From Ischnura elegans (lineage: Eukaryota > Arthropoda > Insecta > Odonata > Coenagrionidae): a stretch of DNA of 64,000 nt. The notes below the pieces were generated by a model. That model did not search any database. It saw nothing but the letters and a program-made list of their open reading frames with translations, and was not told the DNA's origin. Positions 1 to 12,518 of this stretch are shown one piece after another; position 1 is the stretch's first letter; each line of letters starts with the position of its first letter. The stretch lies in the NCBI RefSeq assembly GCF_921293095.1, contig NC_060251.1, forward strand, positions 56,127,585 through 56,191,584. The letters are read 5' to 3'. Made by a program: the position numbers and the translations under genes.

Positions 1-1218
1 AAAGCAAAAATCCACATTCTCCCTTGAGCCATTTCATCGCTGCCTCCGTAAAAGAAGAAAGGAAAAAAAGATTTGTCGCGGACGCAAGGGTGATACCAAT
101 CGATTTTTTCCGATATTTCTCGTTATATCGCGGTTGAGCAACCCTTTTTTTTCTTCACGCTTCGACCCTCGGTGAATCGGGTATCGGTCTGACCGACGGA
201 TATTCACGACCTTCCATGCATAGACCGATTCGCATCGCGTACGAGAGTGAATGGAGTAGAAACGCATAACACAAGTTTTGGACGACAAAAATGGATTCCA
301 TTGTTGGAGGGAAAGGTCCCTGAATTTTTAGATACGCGCCTGTGTAGGGAATGAAAGAAATCGCCCATACATCGGCACCCCTTTCGGTAGAAAATGGGCT
401 CGGGAGTTCTGAATGGTAGATTTTCACCTCGCCGCCGGAGGCATCTGTTTTATTCGTAAAGGGGTGAAATGTATCTGTCGTCGCCTCCATTGAGACCTTT
501 GTCAGTGGTGCATGACTGTGTAAATGGCTTCAGGCGCAAGACGAATCAGCACCAATGCTCCTTACAAGCACGATGCATCAAGCGAAAGTGGAGGCCTGTC
601 GGAAATTTAAGCAACGAAATAACATAAATTCAAACGTTTCAGGGGTGATAAAATGGAAGTTCGACATATTGAAAGAAAAGGTATTTGCACAACCCCTTCC
701 TCAAACTTGTGAAATCCTTCCCCACCTATTCCTCAAACGTATAAATGTGATGTTCTCATATACTGTAATGTCTTGTACCAGATGATGTTTCTGTGGGCCG
801 AAACCCGTCATACTCATTAAAATAACTGTGGAAAAGTTCAACAACTTCTTTTTTTCAACGAAATAACATGCCTAATATGGAGCTATGTACAGACAATTAC
901 TTCCATGTAAGATACATTTATCTTCTGCGGGTATCCAACGCGTTGTGCGGCATTAAAAGACGGTATTGCTGGCAATCCCGACAGCGTCTAGAGTTCAGAA
1001 GTGACTTTATTGAGAGAAGTGGTTCTCTTAACATAATATACGATAGCTTTTCAAAAAATACGTAGACTGACATTATAAAACAAAATGTAATTCATTCAGA
1101 AGTTATATTTCTGGGTATCCTTCAAAGTATTCTCCTTCCCGGTTCACAAACTCATCCCAACGGTGTTTCTACTTTTGGAAATAGTCCTATAACGCTTCTT
1201 TTACGATTCCCGTCAGTT
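1..1218. other. no recognisable gene
   Basis: Two overlapping minus-strand frames of 84 and 111 codons occupy positions 34-490, but neither has a domain, signal or repeat that I recognise and they overlap in different frames. I see no feature in the rest of this stretch. Confidence 0.5.
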
Positions 1219-1273
1219 ACATCTACATATTATCCTACAAGCCACCTACAGAGGTGTTTGGCAGGGGGTGAAC
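1219..1273 (+). repeat. dispersed repeat X, end fragment
   Basis: This short segment (ACATCTACAT start, then a run ending GGCAGGGGGTG) matches the segment at 14163-14240 and, in reverse complement, 13440-13510 and 13797-13862. It is one end of an interspersed repeat called X here. The class is unknown; a retrotransposon 3' end is possible. Confidence 0.6.
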
Positions 1274-1367
1274 TATCGCCAACATGTACCAGAGGATTAA
1301 AATTTACTTCCACTAACATGCAGCACACGTTATGTACTACATATGACACATATATATCATACATACA

Positions 1368-1412
1368 TATCCCATAGCTGTCATATGCACTACATATGAC
1401 GGCTATGGGATA
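1368..1412. repeat. 20 bp inverted repeat hairpin
   Basis: Arms 1368-1387 and 1393-1412 are complementary except for one T-G position, with a 5-base loop. The surroundings are rich in ACATATG-like words, as in the cluster at 41.9-42.2 kb. The stem is too short for a normal insect pre-microRNA. Confidence 0.7.
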
Positions 1413-1599
1413 AATCTTTATCCTACTTATGAAGGCAACCTTCCTATGAAGGTAGAACATGTAAAAAAAGCTCTTAGAATTACTAAGAAAATTCAGAAAC
1501 ATGAACTAAGGAATAAATTAATTAGTAAACTCAACTACCAGTCAACTGACCTATTTCTAAGTCCTTACCCCGTCGCCATTACCTCATTGACATCTGACA

Positions 1600-1965
1600 A
1601 GAAAGTAACTTCGAAGAAACGCAATGAATGTTCAATTTTTCGTTCAAAATCTCATAAAGTGAAGCAAATGATATCCCACAGTCTTCGGCAAGCTCTCCGA
1701 TTATCGGACATCGATTTTCCCGAACCAGGCCGGTGATTTTGTCGTCGCTGGAATCGTCAGATGATGCGGAAGGATGTCCACGACACTCATCGACTTCAGT
1801 AGACTGACGGCCAGATTTAAAACGTCCGCATCACCTGAAATATGTCGCATGATTCATAAAAATATCTCTATGAGACATCTTGAGCATATTATAAGTTTCT
1901 CTTGCAGATTTTCCTGCATTGACATAAAATTTCGCAGCGACACTTTCCTTGATCGAGTCACTCAT
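1600..1965 (-). pseudogene. mariner-family transposase, broken 5' part
   Basis: On the minus strand a frame starting at 1965 reads MSDSIKES, then KFYVNAGKSARETYNMLK. This matches the N-terminal paired/HTH region of mariner-type (GVQW3-like) transposases, where the KxGKSAxETxxMLxxA pattern is typical. After a stop and frame change near 1830 the protein continues with FKSGRQSTEVDECRGHPSAS, matching the GRxSxEDDxRSGRPSTS linker, and with a second HTH (LAEDCGISFASLYEILNEKL). It ends near 1600, before the DDE catalytic domain, so no active enzyme is encoded. Roughly the first 110-120 of about 340 residues are present. A domesticated gene is unlikely because of the breaks. Confidence 0.65.
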
Positions 1966-2149
1966 ATTGATATCAAACTTAAAAAAAAACCACCCCACAA
2001 ACAACTGAGTAGCGCAGTGACCAATAAACCTAACTGCATTCACTAAACTACGCTGTAACCATCTGATCTCTACAAACATGGCGACACCAACCAGATTCTA
2101 CTCGATGTGACCGGGTCCGCGCAATTCAAACAATTTTTGAACAACCTCA

Positions 2150-2400
2150 TTATTATTATTAAAGTAATCTACCGATTAAAATAGGTTACCATGGAGTACT
2201 TAAAAAGTATACTAGCAGTATCCCTTCCCTTCATGTACATCCCTGTTCAATTCGCAATGAGGCCTACTCCCTTTCATTCTATCGAAAAATCTATCATTTT
2301 CTCTTCCTTTGTCTCCCTTGTTTTCCCAACATTCTACCCTCTTAGGCTGTTTTCAACATCCCCTAACAGCTCAGCACTCGATTTTATTATACGATAAAAC
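2150..2400 (-). mobile_element. non-LTR retrotransposon family F2, 3' fragment
   Basis: The segment is similar to 17395-17600: both share ACCATGGAGTACTT, the CCTACTCCCTTTCATTCTATC word, and CATTCTACCCTCT followed by TTTCAACATCCCC. Reverse-complemented, the better copy reads like the C-terminal tail of a LINE reverse transcriptase polyprotein. This copy is short and degraded. Confidence 0.6.
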
Positions 2401-3155
2401 CAGTGTTTCAAAAAAAATCACACAGGTACCTAAGCCGCAATCGACAGAAAATAAAGTGATGAGAACGCTGATGGATAAAATTATACGAATTATTATGGGT
2501 TCTACATATATAATAACTCACCATCTGAAATTCTCCCATCCATAACTTGACGAATCTGCAAAACAAACAAGGGACACTTGCCTGAAAAGAGAGAAAAATT
2601 GAAGATTAAACAATGATTAAAGCGGTGACAAAGTAAATTGTTGAAATATAAGATAAATTTTTACGACGCACGGTAACAGATAGACTATTATTGATATCAC
2701 TAGGCATCTAAGTCATTCGAAAGTATACCTGAAAGGGATATTTTAAGATAATTTAATCACTGTCTCTCTAAACACAGTTCAACTGTGTTTGGCGAGATAT
2801 GGTGGAATAGCATGCCGAAAAAATCATAAAACTTATCGTATTGTTCACTGATTAATTTTAACGACGCGTTTCCATTCTAAAATTCTACCCTCTAACATTG
2901 TTTTCAACATCCCCTCCCCGGTAAGTACTGGGAAACACCTCAAAAAGATGGAATTATGCTAACCGAAAAATATGAGTAGATGGGTTTGAGAGTAGTAAAT
3001 CGAAAGTGGGCATTTTTTCAATTGGTAGAGCAGTTGCCTATTCAAAATTATTGTCAGCCATACTGATGTCGGAGAATCACGTAATTTCAATTTAGTCTGC
3101 AGTTATTGAATGTGCAACAGTATATAGATGCGTAAATAGCGTAATAAAAATACCG
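2401..3155. other. no gene; one F2 scrap
   Basis: Positions 2868-2932 repeat the 'ATTCTACCCTCTAACA..TTTTCAACATCCCC' portion of family F2. I see nothing else here. Confidence 0.45.
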
Positions 3156-3159
3156 TATA

Positions 3160-3360
3160 TTTATTTCTCCGGGTAATAAGGCTATCAGTGTTTGATAAAT
3201 CAATGAAAAAATATTATCACTGCCAGTGTAGGTCAATTTTGTCCAAATAATGCAGCTTACGAAGCGGACGATACAAAATTATGTGAAAAATTAGCGGTTA
3301 AATTACCAAACGAATTATAACAGCACGTACAAAGCCATGAATGGTTCATGAATAATGAAT
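3160..3360 (+). repeat. direct repeat D, copy 1
   Basis: About 200 bp similar to 4345-4550. Shared blocks include ATAATAAGG.T.TCA, TATTATCACTGCC and CAAAGCCAT. No coding potential or terminal structure is visible; an old duplicated interspersed repeat. Confidence 0.65.
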
Positions 3361-3477
3361 CGTTCAATTTATAATTTTTCTCGTCAAATCGGTCAACCAT
3401 TAATTAATTGCATAATTTCCATAAGCTATGGCACTGCAATGCTATAATATCTATTTCTCGTTAATATTGCTGTATTA

Positions 3478-3720
3478 ATCTAGTGGTAGAAGTCAATCTA
3501 GTGGTCCAGAATTCAAATCCCGGGAGAAGCCTTTGAACACCCCCAAACAAAATGCTCGCAGTACGAGGTTGCTCAGGGAAATTACCTAAGCCATAGGCGT
3601 GTAATATTCTCACACCTGTTGCTTAAATCGAGGTGAACTATACCATCGCCTCTTCAAAGCAACCTTCGAGTTGAATCACAAAGTAAGTGAGGGAAGACAG
3701 CACACTAATTCAATTAAACG
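3478..3720 (+). mobile_element. possible tRNA-derived SINE
   Basis: A TAGTGGTAGA word resembling an A box is followed about 35 bases later by ATTCAAATCCCGGG, which resembles a B box, and then by an unrelated tail. That layout suggests a SINE, but the head does not fold into a clear tRNA. Confidence 0.35.
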
Positions 3721-4340
3721 GGTTACATCGATGACCAATCAATTTGCCCGCTTCGTACAGCGATTTCCCTAGTACCGAACTCCGCCACGTCCGAGCGCTG
3801 CTTACGTGCAGCAGCGACATCTCTGAAGCTTAATTCGAACTTACTGCCCAGAGGATAGGAGCAAAACGGGACTTTCAAAAAGCCTGATTTTTCCGTAATT
3901 TATGCATATAATTAGCAAGCCTATTTTAGATTTAAAAGGTGTTAAACGAAGCCAAAAGGTTTATAATCTGAAATAAAACTTGCTTATTGAATGAGAAAAA
4001 AACACGTAACAGGGTACTATAAGGGATTATATGTTAACTCCAGGTTTACTCTGACGGCCTGGTCATCCATGTTAACTTAAGATCGCATATTAGCCTAAGA
4101 TAGACTATTAGCCTTAGATCGCGAAGTGGTAAATCAAATCCATTGCACTTTAAAATCAATGAATAATACCAAAAGTCTTGATTGAGATATGATTAGAATG
4201 AATTCCAAGAAAAATGAAGAAAACTTACCAATTAAATTTATCGAAAGAAATATGCTTTATATTATTTCTGCCAATATCACGGGCCAGAGGTATATCAAAT
4301 CACGTTATAAAGAAAAAAATGCAAGATAAATTTAGAAACT
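3721..4340. other. no recognisable feature
   Basis: I found no ORF, TIR or repeat match other than general AT-rich sequence. Confidence 0.4.
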
Positions 4341-4344
4341 GTAT

Positions 4345-4550
4345 ATCTCCTTGTTCGGATAATAAGGTTGTCATCGTATGGTAAATCAGTGACACAAGTA
4401 TTATCACTGCCTGTTTGGGTCAATTTTTACCGAAAAAGCTGCTTAAGATGGCGGTTATACAAGATTAAACGAATGATTAGTCGCTAAATTACTAAAACAA
4501 ATTATAGTATCGCCATTCAAAGCCATTAATTAATGGTTCAATGGTTCAAA
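4345..4550 (+). repeat. direct repeat D, copy 2
   Basis: Second diverged copy of the unit at 3160-3360, same orientation, about 1.18 kb downstream. Confidence 0.65.
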
Positions 4551-6485
4551 ATGTAAAGTACCTGTAGATGCTTCCACTGCTCCGAAATCACTGAATCCCA
4601 AATTGAATGTCTTTGCAAGTAGCATGGAATTAGTATTATATGTACGTAGATACTACGATAATATGGCCACGATCTAAGATACCAACGACAACCGTTTGAA
4701 CTACGCTTAGAAGAATTATTTGACTACTCTCGGAGGCAGAAAGCTTGGACTCGTCAGGGATACTCCAAGCCTTAGCTTTCTCCACTAAGCTGGCAGGGTG
4801 AAAGGTAAGAGTCCATGAAGAATATCCGGTATGCGTGTGCCTTAAGGGTAAGTGCTTGCTTAAAAGCCATAAATTTCAATAACGTAAGTATCAAAACGAC
4901 AAAGAGCACCGCGATTCCATTTCGCAACCATATATGTTACCCTTTCGCAGGAGTGACCATCGGATAAATAATGGATGGAAAGACTTCTCCCACTATTATC
5001 GTTCCAGGAAATCTTTGCCACTGAGGAACTGAGGGGAAGGAAACAAGCGTGACTTTTCGGGGACCACTGTACCACAATACACAACTCTTATGGCCACTTC
5101 ATTTCGCTGATTCCTATTAATTCATGATATTTCGGCATAAAATCCTGGCATGCGAATTTCCCAACATCTAGGTAATAGACATACCTCAATTACTATCACC
5201 AATTAGCTTCTCAGCATAGGGACTATTACTGACATATCTTTCACTTCATAAGCAAAATTGCTTTTTTTTGTCATTAAAATTATTAATAATGGAATTGTAC
5301 CACAGAGCAACTTCCATTGCCCATCCAAAGTGATCACACTCAACAGGTTGTAAAGTAACACTGATATTACTATTGAGCTTAAATTCATAAAACTATTGCC
5401 TTAAAACTTTATAAATGCTCTTTTGCTACCTTCACAACAAAGAGATCATCATACGAAAAATGATTAGTATTCTTTCGAAGTTCAAATCTTTGCATTTCAA
5501 GCTTCCGGTTTTCTATCACACACGTAAGCATTTAGTTGAGGTCAATTATCACTGCCTGTGTATGTCACTGTCTATCAAAAGGGTGGTTTCCTATAATTTT
5601 TTTATTGCCTAAATCGAAAGATATTACTCCTGGAGTACAAATTTCACGCTTTTGGATTTTTAAATGACGATATCTATTTTTCACCATTGAATGAAAAATG
5701 AAAAATTTCAAGCGCGAGAAAACGCGACGGCTAAGTATGAATGCTGGGAAAAGCTCGTGTATCGTCATTCTGTTTTCCGCTGCCGCGGTGTGAGGTGACC
5801 TTGGGGCGAGGATATGTGCGCCGCTGCGATGCAGGCTGCTAGCAGGTAGCAAAGTACCCTACTAGCAGGTAGCGCTTGGCTTAAATAAGGATTAAGGATT
5901 ACCTTATCAAACGAAGGAAACTTTCCGACCTTAGGAAATTGTAATTGATGATTATTAAGAGATGTTTCCCTGAAATCCGTGCCTCATGCATGCATTGGTA
6001 ATCTCAGACGATGTAGAACTCCTGATTACTCGTATAGCATGTAGGTCCCTGTGACGTCACGTGGAGTGGCATCGCGTGGGGCCAATCTGGCCGTTTCCAA
6101 ATGCGGTTAAAATTGGCCATTGCCATTAGTCTAAAGTCTAAACTGGGATTTTTAAAACAAAATAATTTGTATATTATGAATACACTAATGGTAGGGAACG
6201 AATCGCAATCATTGACTTTCGTTTTCTTTGATGAAGGAAACTACCCTATGCATTCTGTCAAGTTGGTTTCAATGAATTGGTTTTTTTAGCCATGGCATGT
6301 CGGGCTAGGTTAATTTAAGGAAAAGTGATATGGGAAGTTAGGAGAGCAGTTTTTGGAGCTTTATGGTCTAGTTTCACTAGGAATGTGTAACCCCAGATAC
6401 AAGAGAGTAACTCATTTTCAGTAGGGGACAAAGCCTTAGAAAAGGTATTTAGTGAAGTTTTTAGACTGTGAAGCAGAGGAGATAT
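4551..6485. other. no recognisable gene
   Basis: Only short frames (up to 95 codons, minus strand 5565-5852) are open, and none has recognisable motifs. A small CTAGCAGGTAGC direct repeat lies at 5838-5872. Confidence 0.4.
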
Positions 6486-6489
6486 TTTT

Positions 6490-6705
6490 TTTTAGCTCTT
6501 TGCGGACGTTTTTGTTACTTATGAACCAAGGTGCGCCGATTATCTTAGCGATGCCGTTATCTGTTGTGGCCACTTTAGATGGGTCGTTGCGGCGTGAAGT
6601 CATACCGAAGAGGCGTAATAGAGGAGTTTGATGGAGCTGGTATAAAGGTTTTCTAGCCTGCCGCAGGCCCGAGGCAATGATGGGTCTAATTCCGACGTAA
6701 GGCTT
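6490..6705 (-). pseudogene. LINE (Jockey-like) reverse transcriptase C-terminal remnant
   Basis: The minus strand reads through a block ending RLFGMTSRRNDPSKVA, then GIAKIIGAPWFISNKNVRKE. The APWFxSNxxVxxxL pattern is the conserved extreme C-terminus of Jockey-clade and related non-LTR polyproteins, where 'APWYVxN..I..DL' follows the thumb region. No endonuclease or YADD motif is found nearby, so this is a 5'-truncated copy. The clade assignment is tentative because only about 60 residues are readable. Confidence 0.5.
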
Positions 6706-7833
6706 TGTTTAAATGTCATATGTATATATATTATCCTCATCCATTGTATTTAGGAAGTTTTCACAGGCTTCGCTTCAGTCAATGGATTTTTAAACGGCAA
6801 ATTTGCAGTGGCTATATTTCCCACCGTCTTCAGGGCACAGGATGTCTTTCTAATCGATGAAATTAAACTTACGATTTTAAGAATGTCATTTTGTGTCTTG
6901 AAGATGGCGGTAAACTTAACCACAGAAACTTTGGGATCAAAAATTATTTACCTGGTAGGAAGCCTGAGTAAGTCGAATTAATCAAAGAGATATTTAACTT
7001 ATCACGGGAATGGATTGATGCTCAATCGGCAACTGATGATAAGCAGTTCACAGAGGCGTTCGAGTTCTTACAGTCTTCTCAGAATGCGTAGGTAATATCA
7101 CTGTCTCGCATTTCGTACCGAAGATTTTTTTGGCCATCTCCAATCGTATCAAAGGTCACGGAAGGAGTTGTTCCGTCTGCAATTTACTCCTCTCCGCAAC
7201 ATAACCTTGAGGTCCAAGTAAGGATGCTGAACGTAAGGTAGCCGTCAAGAGGAACCGGATCATGTTCAGTTTATTCACCATGGGAACCACCAAACACTCA
7301 AATGCCGAGAGGCCTGTCAATTGCATCTATATGATACCACCGAAACAGCTTTATTAGGCTCATGGGGGGTTTAACATCAGCCATTGATCAAAAAATTTAA
7401 TGTAATCTAAAAAAGTGCTCGTTTGAGATATTGACTATTGTTTACCACTTGAAATTTAGAGAAAAATTAAATTTATCAGTCGCGTAAACGTCTGACATTG
7501 ATTTCCCAACTTGACTGGCTCAATTAAAAAACAATTTGAGTAAAACACGAGATTAGTAACTTAGCGCTTCCGATTCAAATCGATTGTTAATTAGAGCGAG
7601 AAACTACATTTTTATTTTAATATCTTGTAAAATAAAATATAAGGGAAAAATAAAATTAATTTTATTTGCATTCCTATCAGTAACCTAAGACCTAATCAAA
7701 GGAATGGATTTATGTTCACAAAGACTCCTCGTTTGCTTTCCCGATCGGCAGTGTGTGGCATTATAGAATAGTCGAAATTAGTCACTTTTTTACCATAAGA
7801 ACTCCCCTAAAAAGAGCTCACTTCAGCTAGAAC
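6706..7833. other. no gene; possible 5' continuation of the LINE remnant
   Basis: I could not read a continuous reverse transcriptase upstream of the tail. Positions 7335-7375 (ATACCACCGAAACAGCTTTAT) match 28064-28095, marking another interspersed repeat. Confidence 0.35.
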
Positions 7834-8110
7834 ATGCATTTTAATAGTTTTGTTTTAAGTCTTTTACTGAAATTAAGTCCTTTAACGATAGGAGCAAAGC
7901 GAAATCCTATTATTATCCGTTCGGTAAAATATCTCTCCAATATTATCGTTTGTGACGGGCCTAGAAACATAGTGAGTTTAGAAGACCTCCGTGTCGCTAC
8001 GAAAGATGTCTGTTCTAAATTGCTCGAGCAATCTGAGACTCGCATGTACCCTCCCATGTTGGTCTCTAGCGGCTCCTATCATCATTCGTGCAAAAGGCGT
8101 GTGGGGATCC
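7834..8110 (+). repeat. dispersed repeat X, internal copy
   Basis: Similar to 14290-14530: shared blocks include a CGGTAAAATATCTCTC-like word, GTGTCGCT followed by AAGATxTCxxTTCT, and GCAATCT. A 148-codon ORF (7834-8280) spans it, but the similarity is at the DNA level and the frame is not shared with the other copies, so I do not call a gene. Confidence 0.55.
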
Positions 8111-8280
8111 CTTTCCGCTCGTTGCAGTTTAAGACGAATTGTGTAGTTTACCCTCGTATTTTATTAACCCTTTACATGCTGACGTTATTAATGCAGATCT
8201 GTACCCCAGTGCTCGCAATTTTAAATACTTTCTTGTTTCTTCTTAGCAAACAACTTTTGATGCGAGGAATGGGTGTTTAG

Positions 8281-10300
8281 GATCATTTTCAAGAACGAAT
8301 ATTATTAAAATAAGACATTGCAATATTTCCTCTGAGTTTTATTATCACACTATGCGTTTCGTCGTTACAAACAACATTATCAAAACGCCATCCTCCACCT
8401 TACCCCCTCCCTTCAAGCACCAAGGAGGACTTGTTACGTTTGAAGTTCGTTAAATAGAATAATGATGGGAAATACGTTCGTTTAGTATAAGTACAAGGAA
8501 AATTGTTGCTGGTGAAGGTGGCTGCTGAAAATAGGTGAGAGATGTTATAATTTCAGAAAGTAGTAATAACGTAATGAGAAATTAATTTATTTTCTATTGA
8601 AATATATAGAATTTTCTGTTGAAATTGAATCGCATGATCAACTTGCTAGAGCTTTTTAACATCGTAATTTCATGCGTAGATGCTGTCATACCCATGAATG
8701 AAGTAATATTGCTTTCTAGCTACGGAGGGGCGGCCGTGCTTTCACACATTCCAGTATTTTATAACTTATCTTTAGCTTCGTTTTTGAAGGAAAAGTATAT
8801 TCTTTAGAATATATCAATTCCCAAATAATACTCCAAAGTATTTTTTGGAAGTGTATGTCGGGGTTTGACAGTTAGCAGAAAAAATATGGTCGCTGGCCAT
8901 TATAGAAGGCGGTCCTTAAAGAAAAGACGAGGAACATAAATTGCTGAAAAGAGAAATATGCTCATTTCCTGGAAAAAGTGGCCGCTGAATAGAGGTGGTC
9001 GCTTCCGAAGATTTCACTGTATTTGAAAGACGGAATCTTCATGGATATCAATTGTCCCCAACTGGTGAGTAAGCACGAGGTATACAAGTGGTAAATAGAC
9101 GGAAATCGGCTCTTTTATCAATAATTACTAAAAGGCCAACTAAATGGCATTATTAACCGTCAATTTTAATACTCCATATTTTAAAACTTGCAACCCTGGG
9201 ATAAAAAAATCATGCATTTATGTAACGTTTTTAATAGAGACGATATGTTTTCCCCTAGGATCAATTTTAAATTCTTATTATAAAAACATATTTTTATAAA
9301 GTTCACCAGCTCAGAATTAAAATTGAATTCCGTCGTAATTATGAGCCATTTACAGAGAAACCGCACTAATTATTCAATTTAATTTTGTGAAGAACCGTTA
9401 GCTGAAGCAATTTGTTTGATTGTGATCACTTCTTTCCTGAAGTTGTCTGTTTACTGTGGAATGTTGAAGGCGATGAATTAAGAAATGAAAAGCCATAAAT
9501 TTGTGTGAGCAATGACTTGAACTTGCTGGGATGACATGATCGGTGTAGCAGGGTTGCCGAAAAATGGAGAAGGAATGCCGGTATTTATCTTTATTTGGTT
9601 TTATGATCTAGATAATTTAAGCAGTGGTTAGTGTCTATTTCACAGGTTAATTAAATTTTAGGATGGATATCATTCATAAAATACAGAAACATATCATATT
9701 CCGATCAGTTCCATTTCAAACAAAAACATTTTTATACCTTGAGAACGGATACCTCCGCGGTTTATGGTGAAGTTCTTCATTTTTATAATTTTCCATTTTG
9801 ATTTTCATGAAGGCGTATTTCAATGGAAACGATGAAAGATGCACTCACCTTCTGAGGCGTTCTAAGCTCCTCGATGCACTTGAGAGTCAGGGCAATTACC
9901 CTGTGTTCAAGTATAATGACACAGACAAGTTTATGAAATTAATTTTCTCGGGCTTACCAACGGGTACGAAATTGGAAGTCATCCAAATTTGTCATCTTGG
10001 CCTGAGAGAACTTCATTCACACTATTTGCCGGGAAAGTGTCAAACCACGCGATAAAATTTGATCTCAGAGTTATATTATTGTTGACACAAACATTCTACA
10101 TTAAATGAGATATTTAAGACCAAATGTGGAGATTTCATCGATGTATGAGGATAAGATGCTTTCGGCAAAATGTTAAATTTTCACTTTGATTAAACCGATA
10201 TTAATCATATTCTACCCCGTCGTAATTATATGCCGAGTTTATGGTTACTTCACGATATATTCATTCAAAATTGCCTCTCCCTATTCGATAGTTCGCAGAC
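8281..10300. other. no recognisable gene
   Basis: The longest frame is 85 codons at 9798-10055. Its 3' part resembles a non-coding stretch near 18000-18040 (GGGCTTxCCAACGGGT), so it is probably repeat-derived. Confidence 0.4.
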
Positions 10301-10537
10301 ATGAAACAAGCAAGGTCTAACATCTCATTTCTCAGTTTTTTCTCGCTGATATCAGTGAGTTTCGACGGCTTAGGAGCCGAAACAACGCAATGTTCACTTA
10401 AAAAAATTGTCAATATAAATCCATGGTATGGAATGACTTCGAGTACACGTTCAACATGTAAAACGATAGCTGACCAGAAATGTCAATTTCGTATGTTCAA
10501 ACATCGATTCCCTTGTACATTGCGAATCCATACTTAA

Positions 10538-11086
10538 GAGTCGTGACTCGGATATTCAGGTTTCACCGACTCTTTCACCGATGTGAGCAAAACAATTCTA
10601 TTTTACGATCAAAACGTCGAGGAGCGTTACGCCTGCTTGGTGAAGGCGAAGGCATTATTAAGCAACGGCCCTCTGCATGCAATGCTTAGCGGTTATGACA
10701 CATTACACAACTATAGGAAGTCTTCTTTCGATAAATAAATTTAATAAATTTATTAAACGGATGAATAATTGCTTATAACTCAAGTAATCAATAGCGTCTA
10801 AAATTTTTTAGTGAGCTGCTTCTTGTGCCAAACCCAAATGAGTCCGTTTTGCATGTCTATAGTACATAATTGCAGTGTATATTACTAAAAATTGTTAATT
10901 TTTTATTTTTAACTATTTTTTATTATTAAATTTATTTATTTTTCCTTTTATGTATTTTTAAATCTTTTTCAAATAACTATTCCAATATGTATCATACTTC
11001 TTAATATATATTCTCTGTTAATATGTATTTATAACTACATTGTTTTACATTGTGATAATTGAGCAATATAGATCAATTGTAATGTT
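10538..11086. other. strongly AT-rich intergenic DNA
   Basis: From about 10860 to 11060 the sequence is nearly all A and T with short ATTTTTTATTTT-like runs. No gene is seen. Confidence 0.5.
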
Positions 11087-11090
11087 TTAA

Positions 11091-11322
11091 CCCTTATGAA
11101 CCCAGAGCTGCTTCTGGAGGAAATAAAATTTCAGGATTTTTTCATTTTGAAAACTAGACAATTTTGCACTCAATCATAATTATCGTGGCAGCTAAATACA
11201 TTTTCATTAAAATTTATACCAAAAAATAATACGTAGCTTAGATATTTCGTAAATAGTGCAGAAATGTTCAACATTTTTGATGTTGCTTATTAGCAACATT
11301 GGGTTATAATGGATTAAAAGGG
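11091..11322. mobile_element. piggyBac-like MITE, 232 bp
   Basis: The element is preceded by TTAA (11087-11090) and starts CCCTTATGAACCC; its other end reads inward as CCCTTTTAATCC and is flanked by TTCA, a one-base variant of TTAA. CCC-starting ends with a TTAA target are typical of piggyBac elements. Subterminal palindromes sit inside both ends: CCAGAGCTGCTTCTGG on the left and GTTGCTTATTAGCAAC on the right. No ORF is present, so it would depend on transposase from elsewhere. Confidence 0.5.
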
Positions 11323-11329
11323 TTCAAGC

Positions 11330-12268
11330 CCGCGAAATAAACAATATTTATATTCTCATTATTATATAATTTTACTAATATTTTAATTAGCATGAAATAA
11401 ATAACTCCAACAAATATGGGTAAACATTATTGCGTTAATAAGTTTTGAACAAACGGTTGTCGTTGAAAATTTTGTTTTTAGCTGATGGCACTTAAGCCCG
11501 CAATCAGATTAACGGAATGCTATACACTTGGATCAAGGGGGACTGCTATACTTAGACTTCTTACGCCTCTTGGTGAATTAATGTGAGATAAAAAACTCAA
11601 ATTTATAGGCATTGGCGGCACAACTCGGTGAAAGTTCTATGAAAGTAACTCCTATAAAAATGAATATTACCACCAAAATTATACAAATTTCAACAACCAA
11701 CCATCGGATTGCTGACTGATGGATTCTCGAATAGGAATATAGACCTCTAAGGGAGAGTTTTCTGGTATCTTTTTTCTCTGGTGCATGGGTCATGGAGCTG
11801 AATTAGGATTTGAAGTTTCTTTAGGGAAAAATAACAAATACGAATTTTATTCAGCCGTCAGTCGTGTTTGTAATATCAAATGCAAATAACTAATACATTG
11901 CAATATTTGAAAGATTTTTCAATCACGCATATTAACAATTTCCACTTCACAATCCAGAATTTCATATCAATAGGTTTCTAGTCCATTTCCTGACCTCTAT
12001 ATTCAATATCGAATTTGAATCTTGGACTGTAAGTCTTCTAGGCTGACTGATGATGCTGATGAATATTGGTTAAACAACTGAACAATCATCAAGAAATTTT
12101 GAGAGTGCGTTGAATAGGACAAAGTCCACATTTACCTGTATCTTGAATTGGAAAGATTTTACTCGGTATTATCTCATATCTAAATGTTTTACCCTTGAGA
12201 TGCTGGAAATGGTCCATTTTATAGACGCTGACAATTTCAAGACAGTAACATAAGATTAGCTTCACATC
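11330..12268. other. no recognisable feature
   Basis: AT-rich sequence with no supported ORF or repeat match. Confidence 0.4.
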
Positions 12269-12518
12269 CATGGGCGTACCCAGCGGGGAGCGGGGAGGAG
12301 GGCAGCTGCCCCATCTAGAAGCAAAAGTAAATTTAGTTCATAACGAAATTTTTGAAAAAAATTTCTTTAAATTCAAGGAAAGTGACATTAGTATAAAATA
12401 TGTAATTGTAAGCGCTGTTATAATTTTCTTGAAATTTTGGTTTCTTAACCTTTTCTGTATTATTATTTGTGCGACCACGGCTTGTTCTCTTCTAGTTTTG
12501 ATCCTGAGTACGCCCTTG
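12269..12518. mobile_element. hAT-like MITE, 250 bp
   Basis: The ends CATGGGCGTACCCAG and (reverse complement) CAAGGGCGTACTCAG are imperfect terminal inverted repeats. The 8 bp flanks TTCACATC and TTCATACC agree at six of eight positions, as expected for an old 8 bp target duplication of the hAT class. The interior is non-coding. Confidence 0.6.

Noticed and set aside
1368..1412. microRNA precursor
   Set aside because: The stem is only 20 bp with a 5-base loop, too short for a Dicer substrate of the usual kind.
7834..8280. 148-codon plus-strand ORF
   Set aside because: Most of it is dispersed repeat X, and the other copies are not open in the same frame.
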